A DNA stretch of 52,477 nucleotides. Origin: Pseudomonadota bacterium (GTDB taxonomy: Bacteria > Myxococcota_A > UBA796 > SXON01). The stretch spans positions 1 through 52,477 of the forward strand of contig JAUXQH010000041.1 of the NCBI GenBank assembly GCA_030685065.1, given 5' to 3'. A program made the position numbers and the translations under genes. Below, piece after piece: positions 35,166-43,530 of this stretch. Position 1 is the stretch's first letter, and the number at the start of each line of letters is the position of its first letter. The notes under the pieces were generated by a model, which had not been told where the DNA came from, searched no databases, and saw only the letters and a program-made list of their open reading frames with translations.

Positions 35166-37026
35166 TCTCGTCGTGATCGCGCTCCTCGCGGCGGTGGTCA
35201 CGCTGGATGTGGCCCGCGGGGTCGACGGCGCCTCCCTCCCCGTGGTGCTCTCGGCGGCCGGCGCGATCCTGTACCTGCTCGCGGGGCGCCGTCGCGCCGA
35301 GCCGGCGCCGTTTCCCATCCCGCCCCGCCCCGCCGTGCTCATCCCCACCAAGGACAACATCGGCACGCTCGCCGACATCGTGACGCGCGCGCGCCAGCAC
35401 GGCCTGCCGGTGCTCGTGGTCGATGACGGCAGCACCGACGGCTCGGGCGAGGCCGCGCGCAAGGCCGGGGCCGAGGTGATCACCCACCCGAAGAACAAGG
35501 GGAAGGGCGCCGCGCTGCTCACCGGGATGCGGGCGGCCGCGCGGCTCGGCCACACCCACGTGATCTGCCTCGACGCCGACGGACAGCACGATCCCGCCGA
35601 CATCCCCGCGTTCGCCGCCGCCATCGAGAACGAGCCCGTGGCCATCTTCGCGGGGGTTCGGGACTTGTCCACCGCTCCCGAGATCAGCCGCTTCGGCCGC
35701 AAGTTCTCCAACTTCTGGATCTGGGTCGAGACCGGGTGGCGCGTCGGGGACAGCCAGTGCGGCTTCCGCGCCTACCCGATCGCGCCGGTGCTCGCGCTGG
35801 CGATGGGGGGCGGGCGCTACGAGCTCGAGGTCGAGGTGCTCACCCGCGCCCTCTGGACCGGCGTGCCCGTGCGCGACATCCCGTGCTTCGTCTACTACCC
35901 GCCGAAGGAGGAGCGGGTCACGAGCTTTCGGCCCTTCCTCGACAACGCGCGCATCTCCTGGATGAACGCGCTGCTCGTGATCGAGCGGATCCTGTGGCCG
36001 CCACGGTGGTGGCTGCGCATCCGCGGGCCGGAGGCCTGGAACGGGGAGTCGCGCGGGACCGGCGGCGGCTGGCGGCTGGTCCTGCTCCTGAAGCGGCTGT
36101 TCGGCCGTCGTGTCGCGTATGGCATCGGCACGTTCCTGGCGGCCTGGTACGTGGCCTTCGCGCCGAAGGCACGGCGTGGCCTGGAGAGCTACCGCGCGCG
36201 GATGTTGCCCGCCCGCTCGTCCTACGCGGCCAGCTTCGCGGTGTTCCGCAGCTTCGCGCACGCCCTCCTCGACCGCCTCACGTTCGCCGCGGACGGGCCA
36301 GCCGCGTTCCGCTACGTCCGGGAGGGGCAGGAGCACCTGGTCGGCGCGTTCTCCGAGCCGCTCGGGGCCATCCTGCTCGGCGCGCACGTCGGGAACATCG
36401 AGGTGGCCGCCGGCAGCGGCGAGAACGCCCCGCGCATGAAGAAGCTCCACGTGCTGCGCTTCGAGGCCCCCGGCGACCACGGCCGCGCCGTGATCGCGGA
36501 GATGCCGGAGGCGTGGCGACCGAACGTGATCCCGGTGAACATGGCGGAGGGCTTCTCCACCCTCACCGTCGTGCGCGCGCTCCGTGAGGGGGCCGTGGTC
36601 GCCATGATGGGTGACCGCCTCGTCGACGATCGCGCGGTCACCGTCGACTTTCTCGGCGCCCCCTGCCGCTTCCCCGCGGGCCCCTGGCTCGTGGCCGCGC
36701 TCGCCCGCGTGCCCGTCATCGTGGTGGGCGCGTTCCAGGAGGGGCCGGGCGAGTACCGGGTCGTCGCCGCCCCGCCGATGACGTGCGTGTTCGACCGCAA
36801 GCGCCCCCGCGACGACCAGATCCGCGAATGGGCGCAGGCCTACGCGGACCACGTCGGCGCCATGGTGCGGCGCTACCCGACGCAGTTCTACAACTTCCAC
36901 GACGTGTGGGCGAACCAGGCCGGCGGGCTGGCGCGCGCGCCTTCCGGGGCCCCCTCCGAGGGGGCGCGCCTCGGGACGCCACCCATCGGGGCGCCACCGG
37001 ACGGCACGGACCGGACCGAGGGGTAG
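35152..37026 (+). CDS. Fusion of GT2 glycosyltransferase and LpxL-like acyltransferase
   Basis: 624 residues. After two hydrophobic stretches the GT2 domain (about 60-285) shows VLVVDDGSTDGSG, KNKGKGAALLTGM and the DxD metal motif in CLDADGQHD. It then shows DSQCGFRAYP and a membrane-associated stretch. The C-terminal part (about 310-600) resembles lipid A late acyltransferases: GAHVGNIEVA (in place of HxxxxD/E), MMGDRLVDD, FPAGPWLVA and QFYNFHDVW. The fusion would add a sugar and an acyl chain to the product. Similar GT2-acyltransferase proteins are found in aryl-polyene clusters. A low-complexity tail (GAPSEGARLGTPPIGAPPDG) ends the protein. Confidence 0.9.
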   Translation: MRLDDLVVIALLAAVVTLDVARGVDGASLPVVLSAAGAILYLLAGRRRAEPAPFPIPPRPAVLIPTKDNIGTLADIVTRARQHGLPVLVVDDGSTDGSGEAARKAGAEVITHPKNKGKGAALLTGMRAAARLGHTHVICLDADGQHDPADIPAFAAAIENEPVAIFAGVRDLSTAPEISRFGRKFSNFWIWVETGWRVGDSQCGFRAYPIAPVLALAMGGGRYELEVEVLTRALWTGVPVRDIPCFVYYPPKEERVTSFRPFLDNARISWMNALLVIERILWPPRWWLRIRGPEAWNGESRGTGGGWRLVLLLKRLFGRRVAYGIGTFLAAWYVAFAPKARRGLESYRARMLPARSSYAASFAVFRSFAHALLDRLTFAADGPAAFRYVREGQEHLVGAFSEPLGAILLGAHVGNIEVAAGSGENAPRMKKLHVLRFEAPGDHGRAVIAEMPEAWRPNVIPVNMAEGFSTLTVVRALREGAVVAMMGDRLVDDRAVTVDFLGAPCRFPAGPWLVAALARVPVIVVGAFQEGPGEYRVVAAPPMTCVFDRKRPRDDQIREWAQAYADHVGAMVRRYPTQFYNFHDVWANQAGGLARAPSGAPSEGARLGTPPIGAPPDGTDRTEG

Positions 37027-37033
37027 CTACCCC
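37020..37033. terminator. 14-bp palindrome containing both stop codons of convergent operons
   Basis: The sequence ggggtagctacccc is a perfect palindrome. It holds the stop codon of the GT2-acyltransferase gene (TAG, 37024-37026) and that of the ACP gene on the other strand (37027-37029). Operons B and C meet here with no gap. It is too short for a strong terminator, so its role as one is uncertain. Confidence 0.35.
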
Positions 37034-37332
37034 GCGGCCTGCTCTTCACCGTGAGAGCTTGCGGCGGCCTCGGCCGCGAGCTTCTCCGCGACCAGCTTCC
37101 GCACGTAGCCGTGGATGTCCCCCACGGTCTTGAACGTGCGGGCGACCTGGTCGTCCAGCCGGACGCCGAAGCGCTTCTCGATGGCGATCATCATGTCGGC
37201 GGCATCGAGGCTGTCCAGATCGAGGTCTTCCCGCAGGCGGGCCTCGGGGACCACCGTGTCAGCGGTGACCTCGAACTGTTCCACGAAGATACGGTCGAGC
37301 TCGGCGATGAGGGTCTCGGCGGTCGGTGCCAC
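37027..37332 (-). CDS. Acyl carrier protein
   Basis: 101 residues. The phosphopantetheine attachment site is Ser41 in DLDLDSLDAADMM, within the usual acidic helix, and the next helix has MIAIEKRFGVRL. The C-terminal extension (AAEAAASSHGEEQAAG) is unusual for an ACP and looks disordered. It is the last gene of operon C and separated from the ketosynthase gene by 90 nt, where an extra promoter could lie. It would carry the growing chain for the cluster's ketosynthases. Confidence 0.92.
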   Translation of the reverse strand: MAPTAETLIAELDRIFVEQFEVTADTVVPEARLREDLDLDSLDAADMMIAIEKRFGVRLDDQVARTFKTVGDIHGYVRKLVAEKLAAEAAASSHGEEQAAG

Positions 37333-37422
37333 GTCTGTCCTCCCGGGTAAGGGCCGCCTTGATAACCGCGAAGCGCGGCCGCTCGCAAGCGGATGTCACC
37401 GAAGGTAACGGCCGAGAAGGAG

Positions 37423-38652
37423 CTATGCGCGCGGATCGGGGGCGGCGCCGACGACCAGGCTCGCGTTGATGCCTCCGAACGCGAAGTTGTTGGACACGAC
37501 GCGACGAAGCCGGCGTTCCAACGGGACTTGCGGGAGAAGCAGGGGGGACACGTCGGGGTCGGTGAGGTTGAGCGTCGGGGGGACCACGCCCCGCCGCATC
37601 GCCTCGATACAAAGAATCAACTCGGTCGATCCGCACGCGGCGAGCATGTGGCCGAGGTGGCCCTTCAAGCTCGACACCGGCACGTTGGAGCCGAAGATGC
37701 GGTAGGTCGCCTCGGCCTCCGCGGCGTCCCCCACGGGGGTGCCGGTTGCGTGGGCGCACACGTAGTCGATGTCGGCCGGGGTGAGCTTCGCGTCCGCCAG
37801 GGCGCGCTCGATCGCGGAGGCCATGCCGTCCGCCTGCGGGGAGGACATGTGCGTCGCGTCGCAGCTCTCTCCGTAGCCGAGGATCTCGGCGAGGATGGGG
37901 GCCCCACGGGCGCGGGCCTGCTCGAGCTCCTCGAGCACCACGATCGCGGCGCCCTCGGAGCACACCACGCCGTCCCGCGTACGGTCGAAGGGGGCGGGCC
38001 GGGTGTGCGGGGCGTCCTCGTGACCGCGGCAGCCCGCGCGCACGACGTCGAACGTGGCGGCGGAGAGGATCGACAGCTCGTCGGCCCCGCCCGCGATCGC
38101 GCTGTCCGCGCGGCCGAACCGGATCAGATCGGTGGCGAGCCCGACCGCCTGGTTGGACGCGGCGCAGGCACAGCTCGGCGAGATGACGGAGCCCGTGATC
38201 CCGAAGGCCAGCGCAATATGGCTCGCGACGGTATGCGACATCACCCGGAGGAAGCTGGTGCTCGGGATCGCCCGGATGGATCCGTTGGTGATGTACTCGC
38301 GCCAGAATTCTTCCATCGCGTCGGGGGAGCCGGTGGTGGAGCCCGCGCACACCGCGACGCGGCCGCTGCCCAGCGTATCCATCGGGAAGTGGGCGGACTC
38401 GAGCGCATCCGCCGTGGCGTTGGCCGCGTACTGCGCCATGCGCGCCATGCTGCGCCGGTGCTTGCGGGGGATCCGATCCGGCTCGAAGCCGCGGACGGGG
38501 GCGGCGATGCGCGCGCCGAGATCTCCGATGTCGTCGAACGCCCGCATGCGGACCACGCCGCTGCGACCGTCGAGCACTTCCTGGAAGGCGGCCGCGGGGT
38601 CGTTCCCGAGCGGCGTCACCATCCCCATTCCTGTGACTACGACGCGCCTCAT
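37423..38652 (-). CDS. 3-oxoacyl-ACP synthase (FabF type)
   Basis: 409 residues from the ATG at 38652, overlapping the upstream gene stop by 4 nt. The start MRRVVVTGMGMVTPLG is typical of KAS II. The catalytic set is complete: Cys163 in CACAASN, His301 in CAHATGT, Lys329 and His334 in LKGHLGHMLAACG, and the terminal NNFAFGGINAS. It lies between the FAD oxidoreductase and an ACP gene. It may prime or complete elongation (ApeR-like), whereas the ketosynthase of operon A works with its chain-length factor. Confidence 0.94.
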   Translation of the reverse strand: MRRVVVTGMGMVTPLGNDPAAAFQEVLDGRSGVVRMRAFDDIGDLGARIAAPVRGFEPDRIPRKHRRSMARMAQYAANATADALESAHFPMDTLGSGRVAVCAGSTTGSPDAMEEFWREYITNGSIRAIPSTSFLRVMSHTVASHIALAFGITGSVISPSCACAASNQAVGLATDLIRFGRADSAIAGGADELSILSAATFDVVRAGCRGHEDAPHTRPAPFDRTRDGVVCSEGAAIVVLEELEQARARGAPILAEILGYGESCDATHMSSPQADGMASAIERALADAKLTPADIDYVCAHATGTPVGDAAEAEATYRIFGSNVPVSSLKGHLGHMLAACGSTELILCIEAMRRGVVPPTLNLTDPDVSPLLLPQVPLERRLRRVVSNNFAFGGINASLVVGAAPDPRA

Positions 38653-40127
38653 GTCGCCCTCATCTCCCGCATCAGTTGCGCGCTCCCACCCAGCAGCTCG
38701 CCGCACACCACATATGCCGACATCATCGCCCCGCAAATGCCCGGGAAGCCCACGGTCTGGCCCACGTTCACGAGCCCGCGGACCTTTGACACCATCGGGA
38801 GCCGATAACGCCCCATCTGGGCGACCGAATGAAGGTGCCCATACGCCGCCCCCCGATAGGCGCCGTTGAAGTGCTCCGTCGTGAGCGGCGTGCTCGCCTC
38901 CTGGTCGACCACCTTCCAGCCCGGGAAATCGGCCTGGATAGTCTCCACGAAGCGGTCAGCGATCCCCTGCTTGTAGGCGCGGTAGTCGCCGTCGCTCCGC
39001 TGCTTCGCCTCGAGGAACTTGTCGTACTCCGCGTAGACGAGCCCGAGCACGACCTGGTCCGCGCCGGGGACCGGAGCGGGGTGGCGTTGGCCCGGGCAGG
39101 TCAGGAAGTAGAATGGGGTCTCTGTCGCCGTGGCGGGACGCTCGACGGTGTCGAGCGACCAGGAGTTGAAGCGGTAGAGGTTCCGGTTGCCGACGAGCTC
39201 GAGATCCCCCTCGACGCGGAGGTAGACGCCCAGGTGCGCGAGGCCGGCGCGGGAGTCCCGAACCCTCGCCGCGTAGGCCGGGCGGACGGAGCCCGCGGGC
39301 AACATGTCGAGGCACGCCCGCGGGTGCACGTTCGCCAGCACGAGGTCCGCCTCGTAGTGCTCGCCTTCCGCGGTGGTGACCCCACACGCCGCGCCATCGC
39401 GGACGTCGATCGAGACCGCGCGGCGCTTGAGCCGGACGGTGCCGCCGAGGGCCTTGAGGCGGCGCACGAGCGCGAACGCGAGGCGGTCCCCGCCGCCCTC
39501 GATCGAGGTGGCGCTCTGGAGGAAGTGGTCGGTGACGATGGCGTGCAGCCCGAAGGGCGCTTCCGCCGCCGAAACGCCGTAGAGCGCGGCCTGGCCCGCG
39601 ACGACCATCGTGAGACGCGGATCCTTGAAGCAGGCCCGCGTCACGTCGAGCACGCTCATCTGCTCGTAGGGGAGGATGGCCTCCGGCGGCACGGTTTCGT
39701 CGAGGTTGAACCACCCGTACGCGTGAACGGCCTCGCGGGTCAGGGCGATGTAGCGGTCGATCCCGGCGCGCTCTTCCGGGAAGTACTCGACCAGCCGGTC
39801 CCGATAGCGGTCGACCCCGACCGGCACGCGGAAATCGAGGTCCGGAAAGCGGAGGATGTCGAAGCCGTCCGGATCGAGGGGATGCCAGTTGACCTGGTCG
39901 TAGACGCCGAGGTGCTTCATCGCGCGGCCGAAGAGCTGATCGGGCCGGGCGCCGCCGACGTAGTGGAAGCCCGTGTCGTAGCCGACGCCGCGGCGGAAGA
40001 AGCGATGGAGGAACCCGCCCGCCCGCGTGTGCTGCTCGAGCACGGTGACCTGCCACCCCGCCTTCGCGAGCAGGATCGCGGAGGTGAGGCCGCCCATGCC
40101 CGAGCCGATGATCACGGCGCGCTTCAC
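38649..40127 (-). CDS. FAD-dependent oxidoreductase, phytoene desaturase/carotene isomerase (CrtI/CrtISO)-like
   Basis: 492 residues. The N-terminal dinucleotide-binding fold is AVIIGSGMGGLTSAILLAKA, followed by VLEQHTRAGGFLHRF and GYDTGFHYVGG, as in CrtISO and retinol saturase relatives. The C-terminal FAD segment reads GLVNVGQTVGFPGICGAMMS. Relatives isomerise, desaturate or saturate polyene chains. Here it would act on a polyene or acyl-ACP chain, as no carotenoid genes (crtB, crtE) are visible. It overlaps the dehydratase and ketosynthase genes by 4 nt on each side, which ties it firmly to chain assembly. Confidence 0.88.
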   Translation of the reverse strand: MKRAVIIGSGMGGLTSAILLAKAGWQVTVLEQHTRAGGFLHRFFRRGVGYDTGFHYVGGARPDQLFGRAMKHLGVYDQVNWHPLDPDGFDILRFPDLDFRVPVGVDRYRDRLVEYFPEERAGIDRYIALTREAVHAYGWFNLDETVPPEAILPYEQMSVLDVTRACFKDPRLTMVVAGQAALYGVSAAEAPFGLHAIVTDHFLQSATSIEGGGDRLAFALVRRLKALGGTVRLKRRAVSIDVRDGAACGVTTAEGEHYEADLVLANVHPRACLDMLPAGSVRPAYAARVRDSRAGLAHLGVYLRVEGDLELVGNRNLYRFNSWSLDTVERPATATETPFYFLTCPGQRHPAPVPGADQVVLGLVYAEYDKFLEAKQRSDGDYRAYKQGIADRFVETIQADFPGWKVVDQEASTPLTTEHFNGAYRGAAYGHLHSVAQMGRYRLPMVSKVRGLVNVGQTVGFPGICGAMMSAYVVCGELLGGSAQLMREMRAT

Positions 40128-40603
40128 GGCTGCTCCGGGGGCGCGGCGTCAGCGGACACCTCCGCCGGCGCGCCGTCCGCCGGCAAGAACGCGGCCTGCA
40201 ACGTGGCGGTGCACAACACGCGGTCCCCCTCGCGCACCTTGCCCTTGGCCCAGGTCACGCCGAAGCGGCGCTCGGTCACCTCGATGTCGAAGGTGAGGCG
40301 CACGGGCGGCTCGGCGAGCCCGCGGAACCGCGCCTTCTCCACCCCGGTGAGCACGGCGAGGCCCTTCTCCCCCGAGAGCGCGGCGAGGCACACGAGGGCC
40401 TGCGCGAGACCCTCGATCATCACGACGCCGGGCACGATCGGCCGCCCCGGAAAGTGACCCGGGAACTGCTCGGGGAGAAAATCGGTCTCGCAGCGGATCC
40501 GGGCGCCCTCCACGTCGACCACGCGATCGAGGTAGAGCTGCGGCCCCCGGTGCGGGAGCAGCGACGCCACGGGGGGCCACGGGGAGCTCTGGTTCAGAGG
40601 CAT
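40124..40603 (-). CDS. FabZ-type 3-hydroxyacyl-ACP dehydratase
   Basis: 159 residues. The motifs LLPHRGPQLYLDRVVD and EQFPGHFPGRPIVPGVVMIE with catalytic His50 and Glu64 identify a FabZ-like dehydratase. It removes water from 3-hydroxyacyl-ACP to give trans-2-enoyl-ACP. Its full catalytic pair contrasts with the shorter, divergent dehydratases of operon A. It sits 10 nt after the ketosynthase-chain-length-factor fusion gene. Confidence 0.92.
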   Translation of the reverse strand: MPLNQSSPWPPVASLLPHRGPQLYLDRVVDVEGARIRCETDFLPEQFPGHFPGRPIVPGVVMIEGLAQALVCLAALSGEKGLAVLTGVEKARFRGLAEPPVRLTFDIEVTERRFGVTWAKGKVREGDRVLCTATLQAAFLPADGAPAEVSADAAPPEQP

Positions 40604-40613
40604 CGAACCTCGA

Positions 40614-42230
40614 TCAGGAAGGGACGTAGAGGGTGGCGACGGCTTCGGCGAAGCTCCCCGGAGCCTCGATCGCGAGGGCCACGGCGGACGGCGCGATCCC
40701 CTGGGAGACGAGGCGGCGCGCCTCCTCGTCCGCGCATTCCCCCGGATCGCAGAAGACCAGGACCGGGCCGCGCAGCCCGAGCAGGATGGACGCCTCCGCC
40801 ACCGGCGCGCCCGGCACGGTGTAGCTGAAATGCAGACGCGACGCTTGCGCGGGGCCGCCGTCGAGGAGCCCCGCGTGGTAGCGCAGGTCCGCGGCGTGAC
40901 AATTGGAGGCGCTCGCCAGGACGACGGCTGTCTCCGGGGAGAGCGGTGCCGGGGAGGGCTGGGCGGCCGCGCTTCGCAGGGCCGCCAACGCGGCGATCCC
41001 GCCGCGCACGTAGGCGTCCGCGCGGCCGAGGGTGGGCGGCGCGCCGGGGAAGACGCGGGCGAGCGGGAGATCGTCGGTGGCGACGCGGGCCGTGGCGGCG
41101 GCGTGGACCGGCCGCAGAGCGGCCTCGGAGCGAAGCTCGCCGGAGGCCGGGCCGAAGACCACCGCCGCGTTCACGCCCCCGAACGCGGCGCTCACGGAGA
41201 GGCCGTGCCGCGGATCGCGGCACGGAGCCACGGTCATCGGGCAGTCGGGCGCGGTGACGGAGAGCGGCGCCGGCGCCGGCGCGCCCTCTAGGATGGCGAG
41301 GAGGACGGCGGCCTCGAGCGCGCCGGCGGCGCCCAGCGTGTGCCCGAGGACGGGCTTGCACGCGTGCAGGGGCACCGGCCCCTCGAAGAGGGCGGCGAGC
41401 GCGCGGGCCTCCATCGCGTCGTTGAATACCGTGGCGGTCGCGTGGGCGCTCACGACGCCGATGTCGCCCGGCTCCAGCCCCGCGTCGATCAGGGCGGCGC
41501 GCGCCGCGCGCCCGAGCCCCGCGCCGGTGCGGTCGGGCGCGGTGAGATGCACGCCGTCCTGCGAGAGGCCGCAGCCGAGCAGGGCCGCGAGGGGGGTGCG
41601 CCCCGAGGCGCGTGCGGACGCCGGGGTCTCGAGGAGGAAGGCCGCGGCGCCCTCCCCCAGCACCAGGCCGTCGCGATCGACCGCGAAGGGGCGGCTCCCG
41701 CCCTTCGCGAGGGCGCCGAGGCCCGCGAACCCCGCGTGGATGTAGAGCGACAGCGCGTCCACCCCGGCGACCACCACGCGCTCGCAGCGCCCCGCCCGCA
41801 GCCAGCCGCGGGCGACCTCGAACGCCGCCGTGCCCGAGGCGCACGCCACGGAGAGGGTGCGGTGCGGTGCGAGGCCCAGCCGGGCGGCGACGCGCGCGGT
41901 CGGCAGCTGCCGCCAGGCCCAGGTCTCCGCCGGGTGGCCGGACGCCCGCGTGTCCCGATGCCAGGCCTCGAAGGGGCCCGAGATGGCGCCGGAGCTGGTC
42001 GCGACCACCAGCCCCGCCCCCTCCCCCGGGGCCACGCTCTCGACGACCGAGAGCAGCATGTCCTCCGCGCTGCCGGCGTTCGCCAGGGCCGCGAACGGCG
42101 AGCGCAAGGCTTCCGTGGCCCACGGAACGGGGCGGGCGAGCGAGCGGCCGGAGACGACGGCATCCACCAGGGCGTCCACGCCCCACCCGGCCGCGGAGAC
42201 TGCCTGCATGCGGGTGATCCAGGGCGTCAC
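40614..42230 (-). CDS. Ketosynthase with a C-terminal chain-length-factor-like half domain
   Basis: 538 residues from a GTG overlapping the preceding stop (GTGA). Residues 1 to about 375 are a ketosynthase: VACASGTAAFEVA (catalytic Cys), SAHATATVFND (His) and CKPVLGHTLGAAG (Lys and His). Residues about 390-538 resemble the N-terminal half of a ketosynthase, without catalytic residues: VVLASASNCHAADLRYHAG, then FSYTVPGAPVAEASILLGLR and GPVLVFCDPGE. The pattern is like the separate chain-length-factor protein of operon A (AGHLSIAFGLRGP). This protein may therefore be a natural KS-CLF fusion. No internal stop or frameshift is visible. Confidence 0.85.
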   Translation of the reverse strand: MTPWITRMQAVSAAGWGVDALVDAVVSGRSLARPVPWATEALRSPFAALANAGSAEDMLLSVVESVAPGEGAGLVVATSSGAISGPFEAWHRDTRASGHPAETWAWRQLPTARVAARLGLAPHRTLSVACASGTAAFEVARGWLRAGRCERVVVAGVDALSLYIHAGFAGLGALAKGGSRPFAVDRDGLVLGEGAAAFLLETPASARASGRTPLAALLGCGLSQDGVHLTAPDRTGAGLGRAARAALIDAGLEPGDIGVVSAHATATVFNDAMEARALAALFEGPVPLHACKPVLGHTLGAAGALEAAVLLAILEGAPAPAPLSVTAPDCPMTVAPCRDPRHGLSVSAAFGGVNAAVVFGPASGELRSEAALRPVHAAATARVATDDLPLARVFPGAPPTLGRADAYVRGGIAALAALRSAAAQPSPAPLSPETAVVLASASNCHAADLRYHAGLLDGGPAQASRLHFSYTVPGAPVAEASILLGLRGPVLVFCDPGECADEEARRLVSQGIAPSAVALAIEAPGSFAEAVATLYVPS

Positions 42231-43024
42231 GCCGCCGCCCCTTCCAGCGCTTCGGACAGCGAGCTCGCGGCGATGCCGCGGGCGTGCCACTCGTCGAGGA
42301 TCTCGGGGAGCAGCGCGGAGGTGGGGCCCGGCCCCTCGTGCAGCAGCACGATGTCGGTGCCGACGACGGCCCGGCACCGCGCGCGCAGGGTCTCCGCGCG
42401 GATCGGCACGCCGTCGAGCGTGCGCACGGAGCACCACGCGAGCGAGAGCCCCGCGGCGTGCGCGGCGGCGTACACCCGGGGGCTCGTGGCGCCGAACGGG
42501 GGGCGGTACCAGCGGATCGGCGGCGAGCCGTGCGCCGCGAGGATCCGCATCGCCGCGGCGAGCTCGGCCGCGCCGGCCACCGGGCGGCGGACCGTGAGCC
42601 AGGGATGATGGGACAGGCCGTGCAGGCCGATCTCGTGTCCCCCGTCGACCATCGCGCGGAAGAGCTCCGGGTGTCGCTGGACGCGATCCGCGAGGACGAA
42701 AAAGGTCGCATGCGCGCCGGCGCGCGCCAGCGCCTCGAGCATCGGAGCGGTGGAGATGGGATGCGGACCGTCATCGATGGTGATGGCGGCGCGCCCGGGG
42801 TGCCGGCCCCGCTTCACGCAGGGCCCGAACAGCTCGAGCTCCGGCCGCGCCGAGGCGACGGTGACGCCGCCGAGCAGGCCGCCCAGCGCGACGAGCCCGG
42901 CCGCGGTCGCGATGTCCGGCGAGAGGATCCCGACGCCCGCGGCGAGCCCCGCGCCCATCCCCGCGGCGCCGAGGCCGAGCACCCAGGCCTCCAGGCGCGC
43001 AGCCGGACGAGCGATCGTGCTCAC
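42227..43024 (-). CDS. Polysaccharide deacetylase (NodB-type), membrane-anchored
   Basis: 265 residues from a GTG start. Two N-terminal hydrophobic segments (LGLGAAGMGAGLAAGVGIL and TAAGLVALGGLLGGVTV) suggest a membrane anchor. The NodB domain follows: AITIDDGPHP (catalytic Asp and metal Asp), HGLSHHPW (metal His pair), RPPFGATSP and IVLLHEG. Enzymes of this family remove acetyl groups from N-acetyl sugars. The neighbouring glycosyltransferase fusion and phosphomannose isomerase suggest a sugar head group that may be deacetylated, but the substrate is not known. Confidence 0.9.
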   Translation of the reverse strand: MSTIARPAARLEAWVLGLGAAGMGAGLAAGVGILSPDIATAAGLVALGGLLGGVTVASARPELELFGPCVKRGRHPGRAAITIDDGPHPISTAPMLEALARAGAHATFFVLADRVQRHPELFRAMVDGGHEIGLHGLSHHPWLTVRRPVAGAAELAAAMRILAAHGSPPIRWYRPPFGATSPRVYAAAHAAGLSLAWCSVRTLDGVPIRAETLRARCRAVVGTDIVLLHEGPGPTSALLPEILDEWHARGIAASSLSEALEGAAA

Positions 43025-43527
43025 GCCGCGCCGCCTTCGGGGAGCTTCTGCGGGAGCTGCTGCGGGAGCTCCGCGGTGGCCGGGGGGCGTGGCCAGCGGC
43101 GGGCCGCGACCAGCGCGAGGAGGCCGAGGCCACCGCCCAGGGCGGCGCCCATCACCACGCTCCCGAGCAGGCAGCTGACGAAGAGGTCGGGCGCCTGCCG
43201 CAGCATCGTCCAGAAGCTGCCCTCGACGAGCTCCGGGCCCATCGCCCGCAAGTTGCCGTGGCGAAGCCACTCGCCGATCGCGATCTGGCTGCTGATGAGG
43301 AACGGCGCGAAGAAGGGATTGGAGATGTTCGCGGCCGCGTACACCAGGGCCTGGTTGAGCTTGAGCCACCGCGCGACGGCGATGCACACGAAGATGTGGA
43401 TGCCGTAGATCGGCAGGCTGCCGAGGAACACGCCGACGCCGATGGCGAGGCCGATGGCGGTCGGCGAGAGGTGCTCCCGGAGGAGGAGATGGACCCAGCT
43501 CCGGAGCCGGCGGATGTAGGCCCGCAT
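43021..43527 (-). CDS. DUF2062 membrane protein
   Basis: 168 residues. SPTAIGLAIGVGVFLGSLPI followed by YGIHIF is the DUF2062 signature. A second hydrophobic segment occurs at LFVSCLLGSVVMGAALGGGL. The C-terminus is Pro/Gln-rich (ELPQQLPQKLPEGG). DUF2062 domains often accompany glycosyltransferases and fatty-acyl enzymes of envelope lipids, but have no established activity. It overlaps the deacetylase gene by 4 nt and lies 3 nt after the FAD enzyme gene. Confidence 0.85.
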   Translation of the reverse strand: MRAYIRRLRSWVHLLLREHLSPTAIGLAIGVGVFLGSLPIYGIHIFVCIAVARWLKLNQALVYAAANISNPFFAPFLISSQIAIGEWLRHGNLRAMGPELVEGSFWTMLRQAPDLFVSCLLGSVVMGAALGGGLGLLALVAARRWPRPPATAELPQQLPQKLPEGGAA

Positions 43528-43530
43528 CGC

